This document shows positions 1 to 5,670 of a stretch of 5,739 nucleotides of DNA, piece after piece. Source of the DNA: an uncultured Lachnospiraceae bacterium. GTDB lineage: Bacteria > Bacillota > Clostridia > Lachnospirales > Lachnospiraceae. Position numbers and translations under genes: made by a program. The notes under the pieces are model-generated. The model was not told where the DNA came from. It saw only the letters and a program-made list of their open reading frames with translations, and did no database searches. The number at the start of each line of letters is the position of its first letter. Position 1 is the stretch's first letter. The stretch covers positions 1 through 5,739 of the forward strand of contig URMK01000126.1 of assembly GCA_900548905.1 (NCBI GenBank), read 5' to 3'.

Positions 1-836
1 GCAGAACCGCCCCGGAACTGCCGGCAACCATAACCGTCAGCAACAATGTCATCAAAGTATACTATAAAGTAGATGAAACCCAGAAACTGGACTACAGTGT
101 AGAACATTATTTAGATGGTGAAACAGTTCCTTTTGATATCACAACGCAACAGAGTGTACTGGTGGCAAATCCCGAAGTAAAAAATGTGTCGGATAGTGAT
201 AAACTTCCCGCCGGCTATACACGTAATAGGGTTGAACCAGTATTGCCAACTACTATTACGAAAGAAAATAAGGTAATTAAGATAATATACTCTGAAAATG
301 AAATCACAATCAATTACACCGCCGACACAAACGGAAGTGTAACGAATGCCAGTGAAACAATACACGCAGTAAGCGGGAAACCTCAGGGTTCCACAGCGAC
401 AGCTTCTAATGGTTATCATTTCGTTAACTGGACAAATGAAGCTGATGAAGTAGTGAGTACGGATGCAGCATATGTGCCTGCTAAAGTGGGAGGTTTACAT
501 GTAGCAGCAACCTATACCGCACATTTTGAAGCGGATCCTGTTGCACCTCCCACGGAACCGACTCCTGATGAACCCACCGGAACAACGCCTGATGGACCGA
601 CTCCCGCAGCCGCCCCTACAGCAGCAACTGGTGTGCTGGGTGAGGCCTTTGCGCCGGTACGGCCTGAAGTAGGAGTCCTTGGGGAAGCACTGGCACCCGA
701 GGTAGGAGTCCTTGGGGAAGCCAAAGGACCCGGAACCGGAGACGCAGCACCCATCGCCGGATGGTCACTTCTCATAGTAGGAGCGATTATCACATTGGGC
801 ATTACAGCAAGAAAGCGTAAAAAAGAAGAACAGTAG
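1..836 (+). CDS. Sortase-anchored surface protein, C-terminal part (5' end outside window)
   Basis: The frame is open from base 3 to the TAG at 834-836, so the gene is cut by the window edge; 277 residues are visible. The GTG at 162 lies inside the frame and is not a believable start. Seen: two beta-rich modules with related entry motifs (VIKVYYKVD near residue 18 and VIKIIYSEN near 92). The second runs into a GYHFVNWTNE...YTAHF block resembling InlB B-repeat / Listeria-Bacteroides repeats. Then follow a Pro/Thr/Asp-rich stalk (about 178-205), three GVLGE units, and a cell-wall sorting signal: PGTGD (243-247), a hydrophobic helix and a basic RKRKK tail. Known: PxTG-type signals are cleaved between T and G by class-A/B-like sortases and linked to peptidoglycan. 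Inferred role: surface-exposed adhesin or structural protein. No sortase gene is visible here. Its own terminator follows, so it is transcriptionally separate from hflX. Confidence 0.85.
   Translation, partial: RTAPELPATITVSNNVIKVYYKVDETQKLDYSVEHYLDGETVPFDITTQQSVLVANPEVKNVSDSDKLPAGYTRNRVEPVLPTTITKENKVIKIIYSENEITINYTADTNGSVTNASETIHAVSGKPQGSTATASNGYHFVNWTNEADEVVSTDAAYVPAKVGGLHVAATYTAHFEADPVAPPTEPTPDEPTGTTPDGPTPAAAPTAATGVLGEAFAPVRPEVGVLGEALAPEVGVLGEAKGPGTGDAAPIAGWSLLIVGAIITLGITARKRKKEEQ
669..721 (+). repeat. 20-bp direct repeat encoding GVLGE units
   Basis: The 20-mer gtaggagtccttggggaagc occurs at 669-688 and again, identical, at 702-721. The period is 33 bp (11 codons), so the reading frame is kept. 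A third, diverged protein-level copy (GVLGEA) precedes them, near 631-648. The repeats sit between the Pro-rich stalk and the PGTGD sorting signal, so copy number changes would lengthen or shorten the wall-proximal linker without breaking the protein. Confidence 0.85.
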
Positions 837-862
837 AATAAAAAGGGTGTCAACGTAAATGA

Positions 863-904
863 GAGGGGTCATTGTGAAAACAATGGCCCCTCCCTTACTG
901 TTTT
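863..904 (+). terminator. Intrinsic terminator of the surface protein gene
   Basis: A 13-bp stem pairs 863-875 with 880-892 (one G-U pair) around a GAAA tetraloop. It is followed by a modest T-containing tail (ttactgtttt). It lies 27 bases after the stop of the surface protein. The stem is strong and GC-rich; the U-tract is weak but present. Confidence 0.8.
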
Positions 905-981
905 CGGCCCCCTGTACTGCTGCCCGTTCCTTCCATTTCTATTTCATCCAGAATATCCTTGACAAACCATCCAGTTACCCG
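895..981 (-). pseudogene. Possible decayed gene tail, 28 residues
   Basis: Read on the minus strand, 981 to 895 gives 28 residues ending in a TAA stop. The stretch includes GWFVKDILDEIEMEG, an acidic amphipathic helix with natural-looking codon use. An in-frame TAG sits just upstream (982-984), and beyond it the sequence becomes AT-rich with no continuing frame. I do not recognise the family. It could be the remnant C-terminus of a deleted gene or a chance open stretch; no start codon or ribosome site supports an intact gene. Confidence 0.2.
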
Positions 982-1452
982 CTATGATAAATTTGTAATT
1001 ACATTTTCAGGTGCTTACAAAATAAATAGAAATCAGAGGTCATAGAGATTGATTATTAGAATAAGATTCAGATAACTATTCCGAAGAAAATATATGCGCA
1101 TGAAAGCCTGAAGAGTATTTGAAAATTAATTCCGGCGAGATTCACGCACCACTTTGTGTGGAATCGATCCCAAGTCCAATTACCGTAGACCGCATCGTCT
1201 CGTGAATTTGGGACATAATTCCTGCATATTTCGAAGCACATCTTGCAGATAGCGATTTTCAAATACATTCTGACTTTTCAAATACATTCTGACGCAGCAC
1301 GGTTGACAGATACCGGGAGCAGCGGCAGGTTTTTTGTATATTGCAGCGTATAAGGGGAATAGTATTTGTTTCTTAGGCATAATCCGGGGATAGATATCGG
1401 TCGGAATATGCAGGAAGCAGTCTCTTTTTTTTGTACCTGGAAATGAGAAAAC
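906..1452. other. Gene-poor stretch, no recognisable intact gene
   Basis: About 550 bases between the surface protein terminator and the hflX leader. Open frames of 66 codons on the minus strand (1068-1268 and 1180-1380) lack Shine-Dalgarno sites, are rich in Cys and aromatic residues, and match no family I know. An isolated TTGACA at 1303-1308 has no -10 at a proper distance. An imperfect inverted repeat (1377-1386 with 1402-1411, nine of ten pairs) is followed by a T8 run at 1425-1432, but 13 bases separate them, so it is a poor terminator. The stretch looks like degraded DNA between transcription units, and may include the unseen promoter of the hflX leader. Confidence 0.5.
1256..1293. repeat. 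Perfect 19-bp tandem duplication
   Basis: The unit ttttcaaatacattctgac occupies 1256-1274 and is repeated without a mismatch at 1275-1293. Perfect identity suggests a recent duplication by slippage, or selection. The unit length is not a multiple of three, so it would shift any frame crossing it, consistent with non-coding or decayed sequence. Confidence 0.9.
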
Positions 1453-1464
1453 GGAGGTAAAGAA

Positions 1465-1533
1465 ATGTTTTTTAATAATATGAAATGTTTTATCAGATTA
1501 AGGAATGGAAACAGGAACGGAAACCTTATATAG
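1465..1533 (+). CDS. Candidate leader peptide, 22 residues, upstream of hflX
   Basis: The ATG at 1465-1467 has an ideal Shine-Dalgarno, ggaggt at 1453-1458, with a six-base spacer. This is the best ribosome site in the non-coding part of the window. The peptide ends at TAG 1531-1533 and contains Arg-Leu-Arg at residues 11-13, the +X(+) pattern known to promote macrolide-dependent ribosome stalling in ErmD-type leaders. It overlaps the next small ORF in another frame. The product is not a known family. It could be a regulatory leader ORF, or the broken start of the 33-residue ORF after a small duplication (two copies of gaaatgtttt, 20 bases apart). Confidence 0.35.
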   Translation: MFFNNMKCFIRLRNGNRNGNLI

Positions 1534-1586
1534 ATAAGTTTGTGTCTGCGCTGCTGTCACAGACTTATGCCTGCCGGAGCAGGTAA
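1485..1586 (+). CDS. Candidate small protein or leader peptide, 33 residues
   Basis: The ATG at 1485 opens a frame ending at TAA 1584-1586. The N-terminus, MFYQIKEWKQERKPY, and the following helix look like genuine coding sequence, and the peptide ends in Arg-Ser-Arg directly before the stop. The stop is one base upstream of a perfect 15-bp stem. No Shine-Dalgarno lies at a normal distance; the strong one at 1453 is 26 bases away. Translation would therefore need re-initiation, or the original start has been displaced by a 20-bp near-duplication. The family is not recognised, and the position suggests a cis-acting leader for hflX. Confidence 0.3.
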   Translation: MFYQIKEWKQERKPYIDKFVSALLSQTYACRSR

Positions 1587-1587
1587 G

Positions 1588-1621
1588 TAACTCAAACTTT
1601 GCAGGTGCAAAGTTTGAGTTA
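1588..1621 (+). promoter_or_regulatory. Perfect 15-bp RNA stem-loop in the hflX leader
   Basis: Bases 1588-1602 pair perfectly with 1607-1621 around an AGGT loop. No U-tract follows on either strand, so it does not fit an intrinsic terminator by itself. It starts one base after the stop of the 33-residue ORF and 41 bases separate it from the hflX start. A small hairpin (1570-1574 with 1579-1583) sits just upstream, and ttatgc at 1565-1570 can pair with gcataa at 1625-1630, closing both hairpins into one multi-branch structure. Likely an mRNA regulatory or stabilising element. Confidence 0.6.
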
Positions 1622-1662
1622 GTAGCATAATATTGAGAAGCGGCGTAGAAAAGAGGAAATGA

Positions 1663-2961
1663 ATGAACGAAAATAATAAAATACAGCAGGAAAATATAAC
1701 CCGCGTACTTTTAGTAGGTGTCAATGTAGATGACAATCCCGACTTTGAAACCTCCATGGATGAGCTGGAGAGCCTTGCCGATGCCTGCGAAATGGAAGTG
1801 GCGGCAAAAATAGAACAAAACCTTTCTTCTCCGAATCCTGCTTTTTATATTGGAAGCGGTAAAGTGAGCGAGGTGCAGGAAACCGTGGAGCTTATGGATC
1901 TGGATTACGTGATATTTGATGAAACCTTATCCCCCTCCCAATTAAAAAATCTGCAAAAGGTAGTGGGAGTCCCCATAATGGATCGTACCAATCTGATTCT
2001 GGAGATTTTCTCACGGAGGGCCAAAACCCGGGAGGCAAGACTTCAGGTAGAGTCTGCAAATCTCCAATATATGCTGCCCCGGCTGGTTGGTATGCGGGAG
2101 GCTCTTGGCCGGCAGGCCGGAGCCAGCGGAAGCATGAGTAATAAAGGTACCGGTGAAAAGCAGATAGAGCTTGACCGCCGGAAAATTGAAAAAAGGATTA
2201 GTGAACTGAGGCGGGAGCTGGAAGCTATAGAGCATGACAGAAATACCCAGCGAAAGCGCCGAAATGATTCTTCCCTTCCCCAAGTGGCGCTTGTGGGGTA
2301 TACCAATGCGGGAAAATCCACCCTTATGAACAAGATGGTGGAAACCTATGTGGGGAAAGAGGAAAAAATAGTAATGGCCAAGGATATGCTCTTTGCCACG
2401 CTGGATACTACCGTCCGGAAAATCAACCAGAATGACAAAAAGGATTTTTTGCTGTCGGACACCGTTGGTTTTATCAGTAAGCTGCCACACGGTCTGGTTA
2501 AGGCCTTCCGCTCCACTCTGGAAGAGGTCCGTTATGCAGATTTGCTTTTGCAGATTGTGGATGCATCGGATGAACATTACCGGGAACACATCCAGGTAAC
2601 GGAGGAGACCCTGCAGGAACTGGGGGCGGAAAAAATCCCCTGTATTTATGTTATGAATAAGGCGGATCTCATTATGGCTGAGGAAGATCTCCCGAAGTTG
2701 GACGGTGATAAAATATTCATGTCTGCCCGCCAAGGCATCGGCCTGCAGGAACTTTTACAGATGATTAAAAAAAGGGTATTCTCAGGCAATCGGGAAGGTG
2801 TATTCCTGATCCCATATGATAAAGGGGAGATTGTCAGCTACCTGAACGGCAACGCTACTGTGATAAGCCAGGAATATCTGGCGGAAGGGGTAAAGCTCTT
2901 TGTGGATTGCAGAGAGAGCGATTATACGAAATACCGGGAATATCTGGTTCTGGAGGATTGA
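1663..2961 (+). CDS. hflX: HflX-family ribosome-associated GTPase
   Basis: 432 residues, the normal family length. Residues 13-150 form the N-terminal HflX domain (FYIGSGKVSEV, DETLSPSQLKNLQK, DRTNLILEIFSRRA). A coiled-coil linker (about 165-200) leads to the G domain: G1 GYTNAGKST (212-220), G2 within ATLDTT (245-250), G3 DTVGF (266-270), G4 NKAD (332-335), G5 SAR (354-356), then a short C-terminal domain. Known: HflX binds the 50S subunit and splits stalled ribosomes using GTP; a Listeria paralogue gives lincosamide/macrolide resistance. The segment before the coiled coil reads SMSNKGTGEKQIELDRR (157-173), whereas canonical HflX proteins have a GIGTRGPGET-type loop, so this may be a separate subfamily. 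Start chosen because GAGG (1653-1656) is six bases upstream; an overlapping ATG at 1659 gives only five codons. Cytosolic. All nucleotide-binding motifs are intact. Confidence 0.95.
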   Translation: MNENNKIQQENITRVLLVGVNVDDNPDFETSMDELESLADACEMEVAAKIEQNLSSPNPAFYIGSGKVSEVQETVELMDLDYVIFDETLSPSQLKNLQKVVGVPIMDRTNLILEIFSRRAKTREARLQVESANLQYMLPRLVGMREALGRQAGASGSMSNKGTGEKQIELDRRKIEKRISELRRELEAIEHDRNTQRKRRNDSSLPQVALVGYTNAGKSTLMNKMVETYVGKEEKIVMAKDMLFATLDTTVRKINQNDKKDFLLSDTVGFISKLPHGLVKAFRSTLEEVRYADLLLQIVDASDEHYREHIQVTEETLQELGAEKIPCIYVMNKADLIMAEEDLPKLDGDKIFMSARQGIGLQELLQMIKKRVFSGNREGVFLIPYDKGEIVSYLNGNATVISQEYLAEGVKLFVDCRESDYTKYREYLVLED

Positions 2962-3016
2962 GTCTGAAGGAAACGCATACGGATAATAAATAAACTGAAC
3001 TACATGAGTAGGGTTT

Positions 3017-3062
3017 AACAGGGAAAAGATCAGATTATATGATTTTTTCCTTGTTTTTTATA
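3017..3062 (+). terminator. Intrinsic terminator downstream of hflX
   Basis: A 15-bp stem pairs 3017-3031 with 3041-3055 (two G-U pairs, nine-base loop), then a T-rich tail at 3056-3065. It is AT-rich but long. It overlaps the stop codon of the converging CPBP gene. Read on the minus strand the stem is not followed by a U-tract, so it should mainly act on hflX transcripts. Confidence 0.65.
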
Positions 3063-3909
3063 TTTGTTCACCCGTCGGACAGGACTTTTTCCCTAATAAT
3101 TTTACTCCCAGGAAAAATAAAATTATACAGGCAGCTGTCAGGAACAGATAGAGCCAAATGGTTTCCGGTATAGGCTCCAGAAGGGAAGCCAGGTAAGTTC
3201 CTGAAAAATTAAAGAACATATGAAAAAGCATGGGCATTGCGAGACTTTTAAAATATTTATAAAGACAGCCAAGAACCAAGCCAAGCAGGAAAGCATAAAT
3301 CCCCTGTATCAGATTCAGGTGTGCGATGCCGAACAATGCTGCCTGTATGAGGTTGGCGGCCCAGAAGCCAATCCCTGTCTTTTTTAAGTAATGGAGAGTA
3401 AGTCCCCTGAAAATAAGCTCCTCACTCAGCGGAGCCAGTACCAGGGTAGCTATTGTGGAAAGCAAAGTAAGACTTCCAATTCCACTATCCTCCATCAACA
3501 TATTGTATTCCGCCATAATATCCGGCACCAAATAATCTGCTGCCGCCAAAAAAAGGGTAATGAAGAAGTACATGCCCTGGGAGAGCAGAAAAGTACCCGC
3601 CAGGCTGCGAAAAGAGAATATATTTTTGGAAGCGGCCCTTACCTTCCTGCGGACAAAGCCCAGATAATACCAGCATGCGAAAACAAGCAGGGTCAGAATT
3701 TGGATGAGAACAAGGAAGCCGACAGTATGTTCCACATAATAAGTATAAGCAATTTCGTCAATCAGCGCAGGATCGATACCAGGCTTCATGGAAACATAAG
3801 CTGTTATAACGGTATAAAATACTTGTACCCCCAAAACCTGAAGCAACAGCATCATAAGCAGCGGTGATAAAGAGAGCAGCGCATAACCGATTCTTTTTCC
3901 TTTACGCAT
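3058..3909 (-). CDS. CPBP-family intramembrane glutamic protease
   Basis: 283 residues with about seven to eight hydrophobic segments. The CPBP (Abi/CAAX protease) signature is complete: EELIFR with two Glu and Arg (163-168), FGIAH with His197, and HMFFN with His230 and Asn234. Known: these residues form the intramembrane catalytic site of Rce1-like glutamic proteases. Bacterial members act in bacteriocin self-immunity, peptide maturation or regulated membrane proteolysis. Residues 101-235 form the catalytic core; the first 90 residues add extra helices, and the tail ends in a lysine-containing cytosolic stretch. AGGAG (3921-3925 on the + strand, as ctcct) lies 11 bases before the ATG, slightly far but with no better start. 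It is divergent from the regulator-kinase pair and has its own promoter. The substrate is unknown; a peptide linked to the neighbouring system is only a guess. Confidence 0.9.
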   Translation of the reverse strand: MRKGKRIGYALLSLSPLLMMLLLQVLGVQVFYTVITAYVSMKPGIDPALIDEIAYTYYVEHTVGFLVLIQILTLLVFACWYYLGFVRRKVRAASKNIFSFRSLAGTFLLSQGMYFFITLFLAAADYLVPDIMAEYNMLMEDSGIGSLTLLSTIATLVLAPLSEELIFRGLTLHYLKKTGIGFWAANLIQAALFGIAHLNLIQGIYAFLLGLVLGCLYKYFKSLAMPMLFHMFFNFSGTYLASLLEPIPETIWLYLFLTAACIILFFLGVKLLGKKSCPTGEQI

Positions 3910-3942
3910 ATGTAATTATTCTCCTGAAATTATTTTAATATC

Positions 3943-3972
3943 ATTATATGCCTGCGGTGCATGGATCTGCAA
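3943..3972 (-). promoter_or_regulatory. Promoter of the CPBP protease gene
   Basis: On the minus strand, TTGCAG (3972-3967) is followed after 18 bases by a perfect TATAAT (3948-3943). Transcription should start near 3936, giving an untranslated leader of about 27 bases that contains the AGGAG site. Confidence 0.65.
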
Positions 3973-4041
3973 GGCTTATTCCGGACATTTGCCACGGGAA
4001 GGAAAAGCGGGTATCCGACGCAGAACGCGGATGTATACGCA

Positions 4042-4070
4042 TTGACATTCATATGTGTCTGTCCTAGAAT
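4042..4070 (+). promoter_or_regulatory. Promoter of the regulator-kinase operon
   Basis: TTGACA at 4042-4047, a 17-base spacer and TAGAAT at 4065-4070 make a near-consensus sigma-A promoter. The start would fall near 4077, leaving a leader of about 95 bases before the response regulator. It is divergent from the CPBP promoter with about 70 bases between the two -35 boxes, space enough for a shared operator. I could not define LytTR-type paired direct repeats there. Confidence 0.7.
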
Positions 4071-4088
4071 GAAAAAAAGGATACATAT

Positions 4089-4238
4089 ATGGCTCAAACA
4101 CAGCATAAGACAAATGACCATTCCGGTTTTGTTATGTTCGGGCCGCCAGTAAAAAGAACAGGAGTATACCGATGCCTCTTAGAGCCGCAATATGTGATGA
4201 TGAACCGGAACAGGCAGAGATGCTGGAGAAGTATGTAA
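4089..4238 (+). CDS. Candidate upstream ORF overlapping the response regulator start
   Basis: The ATG at 4089 is preceded by AAAGGA (4076-4081) with a seven-base spacer and lies inside the predicted leader. The 49-codon frame begins MAQTQHKTNDHSGF, crosses the regulator start at 4172 in a different frame and stops at 4236-4238. It has no signal peptide or membrane segment, and its second half is only the regulator gene read out of frame. It may reduce or couple regulator translation, or be chance. The family is not recognised. Confidence 0.25.
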   Translation: MAQTQHKTNDHSGFVMFGPPVKRTGVYRCLLEPQYVMMNRNRQRCWRSM

Positions 4239-4900
4239 AGGAATGGGCCGGCCTTTCGGGAATAAAAATACAAACGGGAATTTACCCCAGTGCAGAGGCG
4301 TTTCGTTTTGCCTGGGAAGAGGAGCAGGACTGGTGGCTTCTTCTTCTGGATATTCAAATGGGGGGAGAAAATGGGGTATCCCTTGCCCGGTACCTGCGGG
4401 AAAGAAATGAAAAGCTGCAGATACTTTTTATAACCGCAATCCCGGATTACATAGAAGATGGATATGATGTGGCGGCGCTTCATTACCTGATAAAGCCAAT
4501 AAACAAGGATAAGCTTTTCCGTTGCCTTGACAAGGCTTTGAAGAAGGAAGAAAAGGAGCGATACCTTCTCTTAACAACGGCAGACGGAGAAAAGGTACGG
4601 TCTGCACAGAAGGACATTATGTATATAGAGGCTTTCGCCCATACCGTCCGAATTCACACAAAGGAAGAAACCCTTGAGGTGCGGTGTGGGATCCATGTGC
4701 TGGAAGAGCAGCTGGAAGGGAAGAATTTTGTCCGATGTCACCGTTCTTATATTGTCGGACTGGCCTATGCTGCGAGAATAAGGAAAACAGAGCTTGTGCT
4801 GGATGACGGGACGGCCATACCCGTCAGCCGGAGGCTTTTTGCGGAGGTTAACAGAGCTTTTGTGGCTTACTACCGGCTGGAAGAGGATGGGAAAGACTGA
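4172..4900 (+). CDS. LytTR-family response regulator (AgrA/LytR type)
   Basis: 242 residues in two domains. Receiver (1-122): acidic pair D9-D10, phosphoacceptor D60 in LLLLDIQMGGENG, T88 in FITAI, and K108 in the YLIKP motif; all active-site residues are present. LytTR DNA-binding domain (about 130-235): DIMYIEAFAHTVRIHT, FVRCHRSYIV and the IPVSRR loop. Known: this family binds paired direct repeats and usually controls quorum sensing, bacteriocin or cell-surface genes with a GHKL kinase. AGGAG at 4160-4164 with a seven-base spacer fixes the start. It is first in the operon and followed by its cognate kinase. Target genes are unknown; the divergent CPBP gene is the nearest candidate. Confidence 0.93.
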   Translation: MPLRAAICDDEPEQAEMLEKYVKEWAGLSGIKIQTGIYPSAEAFRFAWEEEQDWWLLLLDIQMGGENGVSLARYLRERNEKLQILFITAIPDYIEDGYDVAALHYLIKPINKDKLFRCLDKALKKEEKERYLLLTTADGEKVRSAQKDIMYIEAFAHTVRIHTKEETLEVRCGIHVLEEQLEGKNFVRCHRSYIVGLAYAARIRKTELVLDDGTAIPVSRRLFAEVNRAFVAYYRLEEDGKD

Positions 4901-4922
4901 ACGGGAAAGGAAAAAAAGAAAC

Positions 4923-5669
4923 ATGGAGCTTTGGATGGCAGGTATAGCGATTGCCGGTATATTGCTGGCGGCGGGAAGCATTTCCCTGTTTTTCCGATGG
5001 TATCTGACCCGGCTTGTGGATCGGAGAATAGAAGGCTTTCAAAAGGATTTGATAAGCAGACAGATAGATGAAGTTGAAAATATGTACAGGCAGATGCGGG
5101 GGTGGCGCCATGACTTCCGGAACCATATCCAGACAATGCTTATTTTATTGCAGAACGGAGAAATGGAACGGCTGGAAGACTATATGAACAGCCTGAATGA
5201 AGATCTGACAAAAGTGGATCAGGTGCTGAAAACCGGAAATGTTATGGCCGATGCAATACTCAACAGCAAGCTGTCACTGGCCGGGGCAAGAGGTATTGCT
5301 GTGAATGCCAAAGCAAAGGTGCCGTCCCGGATGCGGATTTCAGATGTGAATCTCTGCGCCGTGTTGGGAAACCTGCTTGATAATGCGATTGAAGCCTGCA
5401 TGCGGATAGAAGATCCCGATAAGAGATTTATACGGGTTTACATCGGTACGATGAAACAGCAGTTATATATTTCCGTGACTAATTCCATGGGAAAAAAGCC
5501 TGAAAAAACAGGCGGCCGTTTTCTATCATCCAAAAGCGGCAGGGACGAAATGGCCCGTTTCGGCTTCGGGCTAATGCGGATCGACGTGATTGCGGAGCAA
5601 AACGGAGGATACGTAAACCGCCAGAATGAAGAAGGGGTATTTGCGACGGAAGTAATGCTTCCGTTATAA
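4923..5669 (+). CDS. Short GHKL-type sensor histidine kinase
   Basis: 248 residues from the chosen start. One transmembrane helix (about 5-24) is followed by a coiled-coil linker, then the SpoOB/AgrC-like H-box WRHDFRNH with phosphoacceptor His63, a dimerisation helix, and a GHKL ATPase domain. The ATPase domain has an N-box (NLLDNAIEAC, 150-159) and a G-box (GFGLMRI, 214-220). Relatives such as AgrC carry five to seven N-terminal helices; this protein has one and no visible extracellular sensor. The start at 4923 has AAGGA 11 bases upstream. An alternative ATG at 4887 would overlap the regulator by 14 bases and add a Lys/Arg-rich tail; its site is cramped. The frame also extends to 4794, but that part is regulator sequence read out of frame. 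It phosphorylates, most likely, the regulator encoded directly upstream. What it senses cannot be told; partner membrane proteins may supply the signal. Confidence 0.9.
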   Translation: MELWMAGIAIAGILLAAGSISLFFRWYLTRLVDRRIEGFQKDLISRQIDEVENMYRQMRGWRHDFRNHIQTMLILLQNGEMERLEDYMNSLNEDLTKVDQVLKTGNVMADAILNSKLSLAGARGIAVNAKAKVPSRMRISDVNLCAVLGNLLDNAIEACMRIEDPDKRFIRVYIGTMKQQLYISVTNSMGKKPEKTGGRFLSSKSGRDEMARFGFGLMRIDVIAEQNGGYVNRQNEEGVFATEVMLPL

Positions 5670-5670
5670 G

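Noticed and set aside
1303..1308. Isolated TTGACA as a promoter
   Set aside because: The hexamer at a 17-base spacing is caggtt, which is not a -10 element, and none is found within the normal range.
1180..1380. 66-codon minus-strand ORF
   Set aside because: No ribosome site, and it crosses the 19-bp tandem duplication; the composition is unusual and no family is recognised. Kept only as a possible remnant.
1377..1432. Inverted repeat followed by T8 as a terminator
   Set aside because: The stem has a mismatch and a 15-base loop, and 13 bases separate it from the T-run, too far for an intrinsic terminator.
1588..1621. Hairpin read as an intrinsic terminator
   Set aside because: The stem is perfect, but it is followed by agtagcataatattg on the + strand and by no T-run on the minus strand.
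2011..2733. 240-codon open frame on the minus strand
   Set aside because: It lies wholly opposite hflX, whose domains and GTPase motifs are complete; the antisense product shows no family features.
3391..3867. 158-codon plus-strand frame inside the CPBP gene
   Set aside because: Antisense shadow of a gene with an intact catalytic signature; no ribosome site.
3930..4121. 63-codon minus-strand ORF with a hydrophobic start
   Set aside because: It looks like a signal peptide at first, but it has no Shine-Dalgarno and overlaps two promoters and the operon leader.
4794..4922. N-terminal extension of the kinase frame
   Set aside because: This part overlaps the regulator gene out of frame; the membrane helix and a usable ribosome site favour a start at 4923, or 4887 at most.
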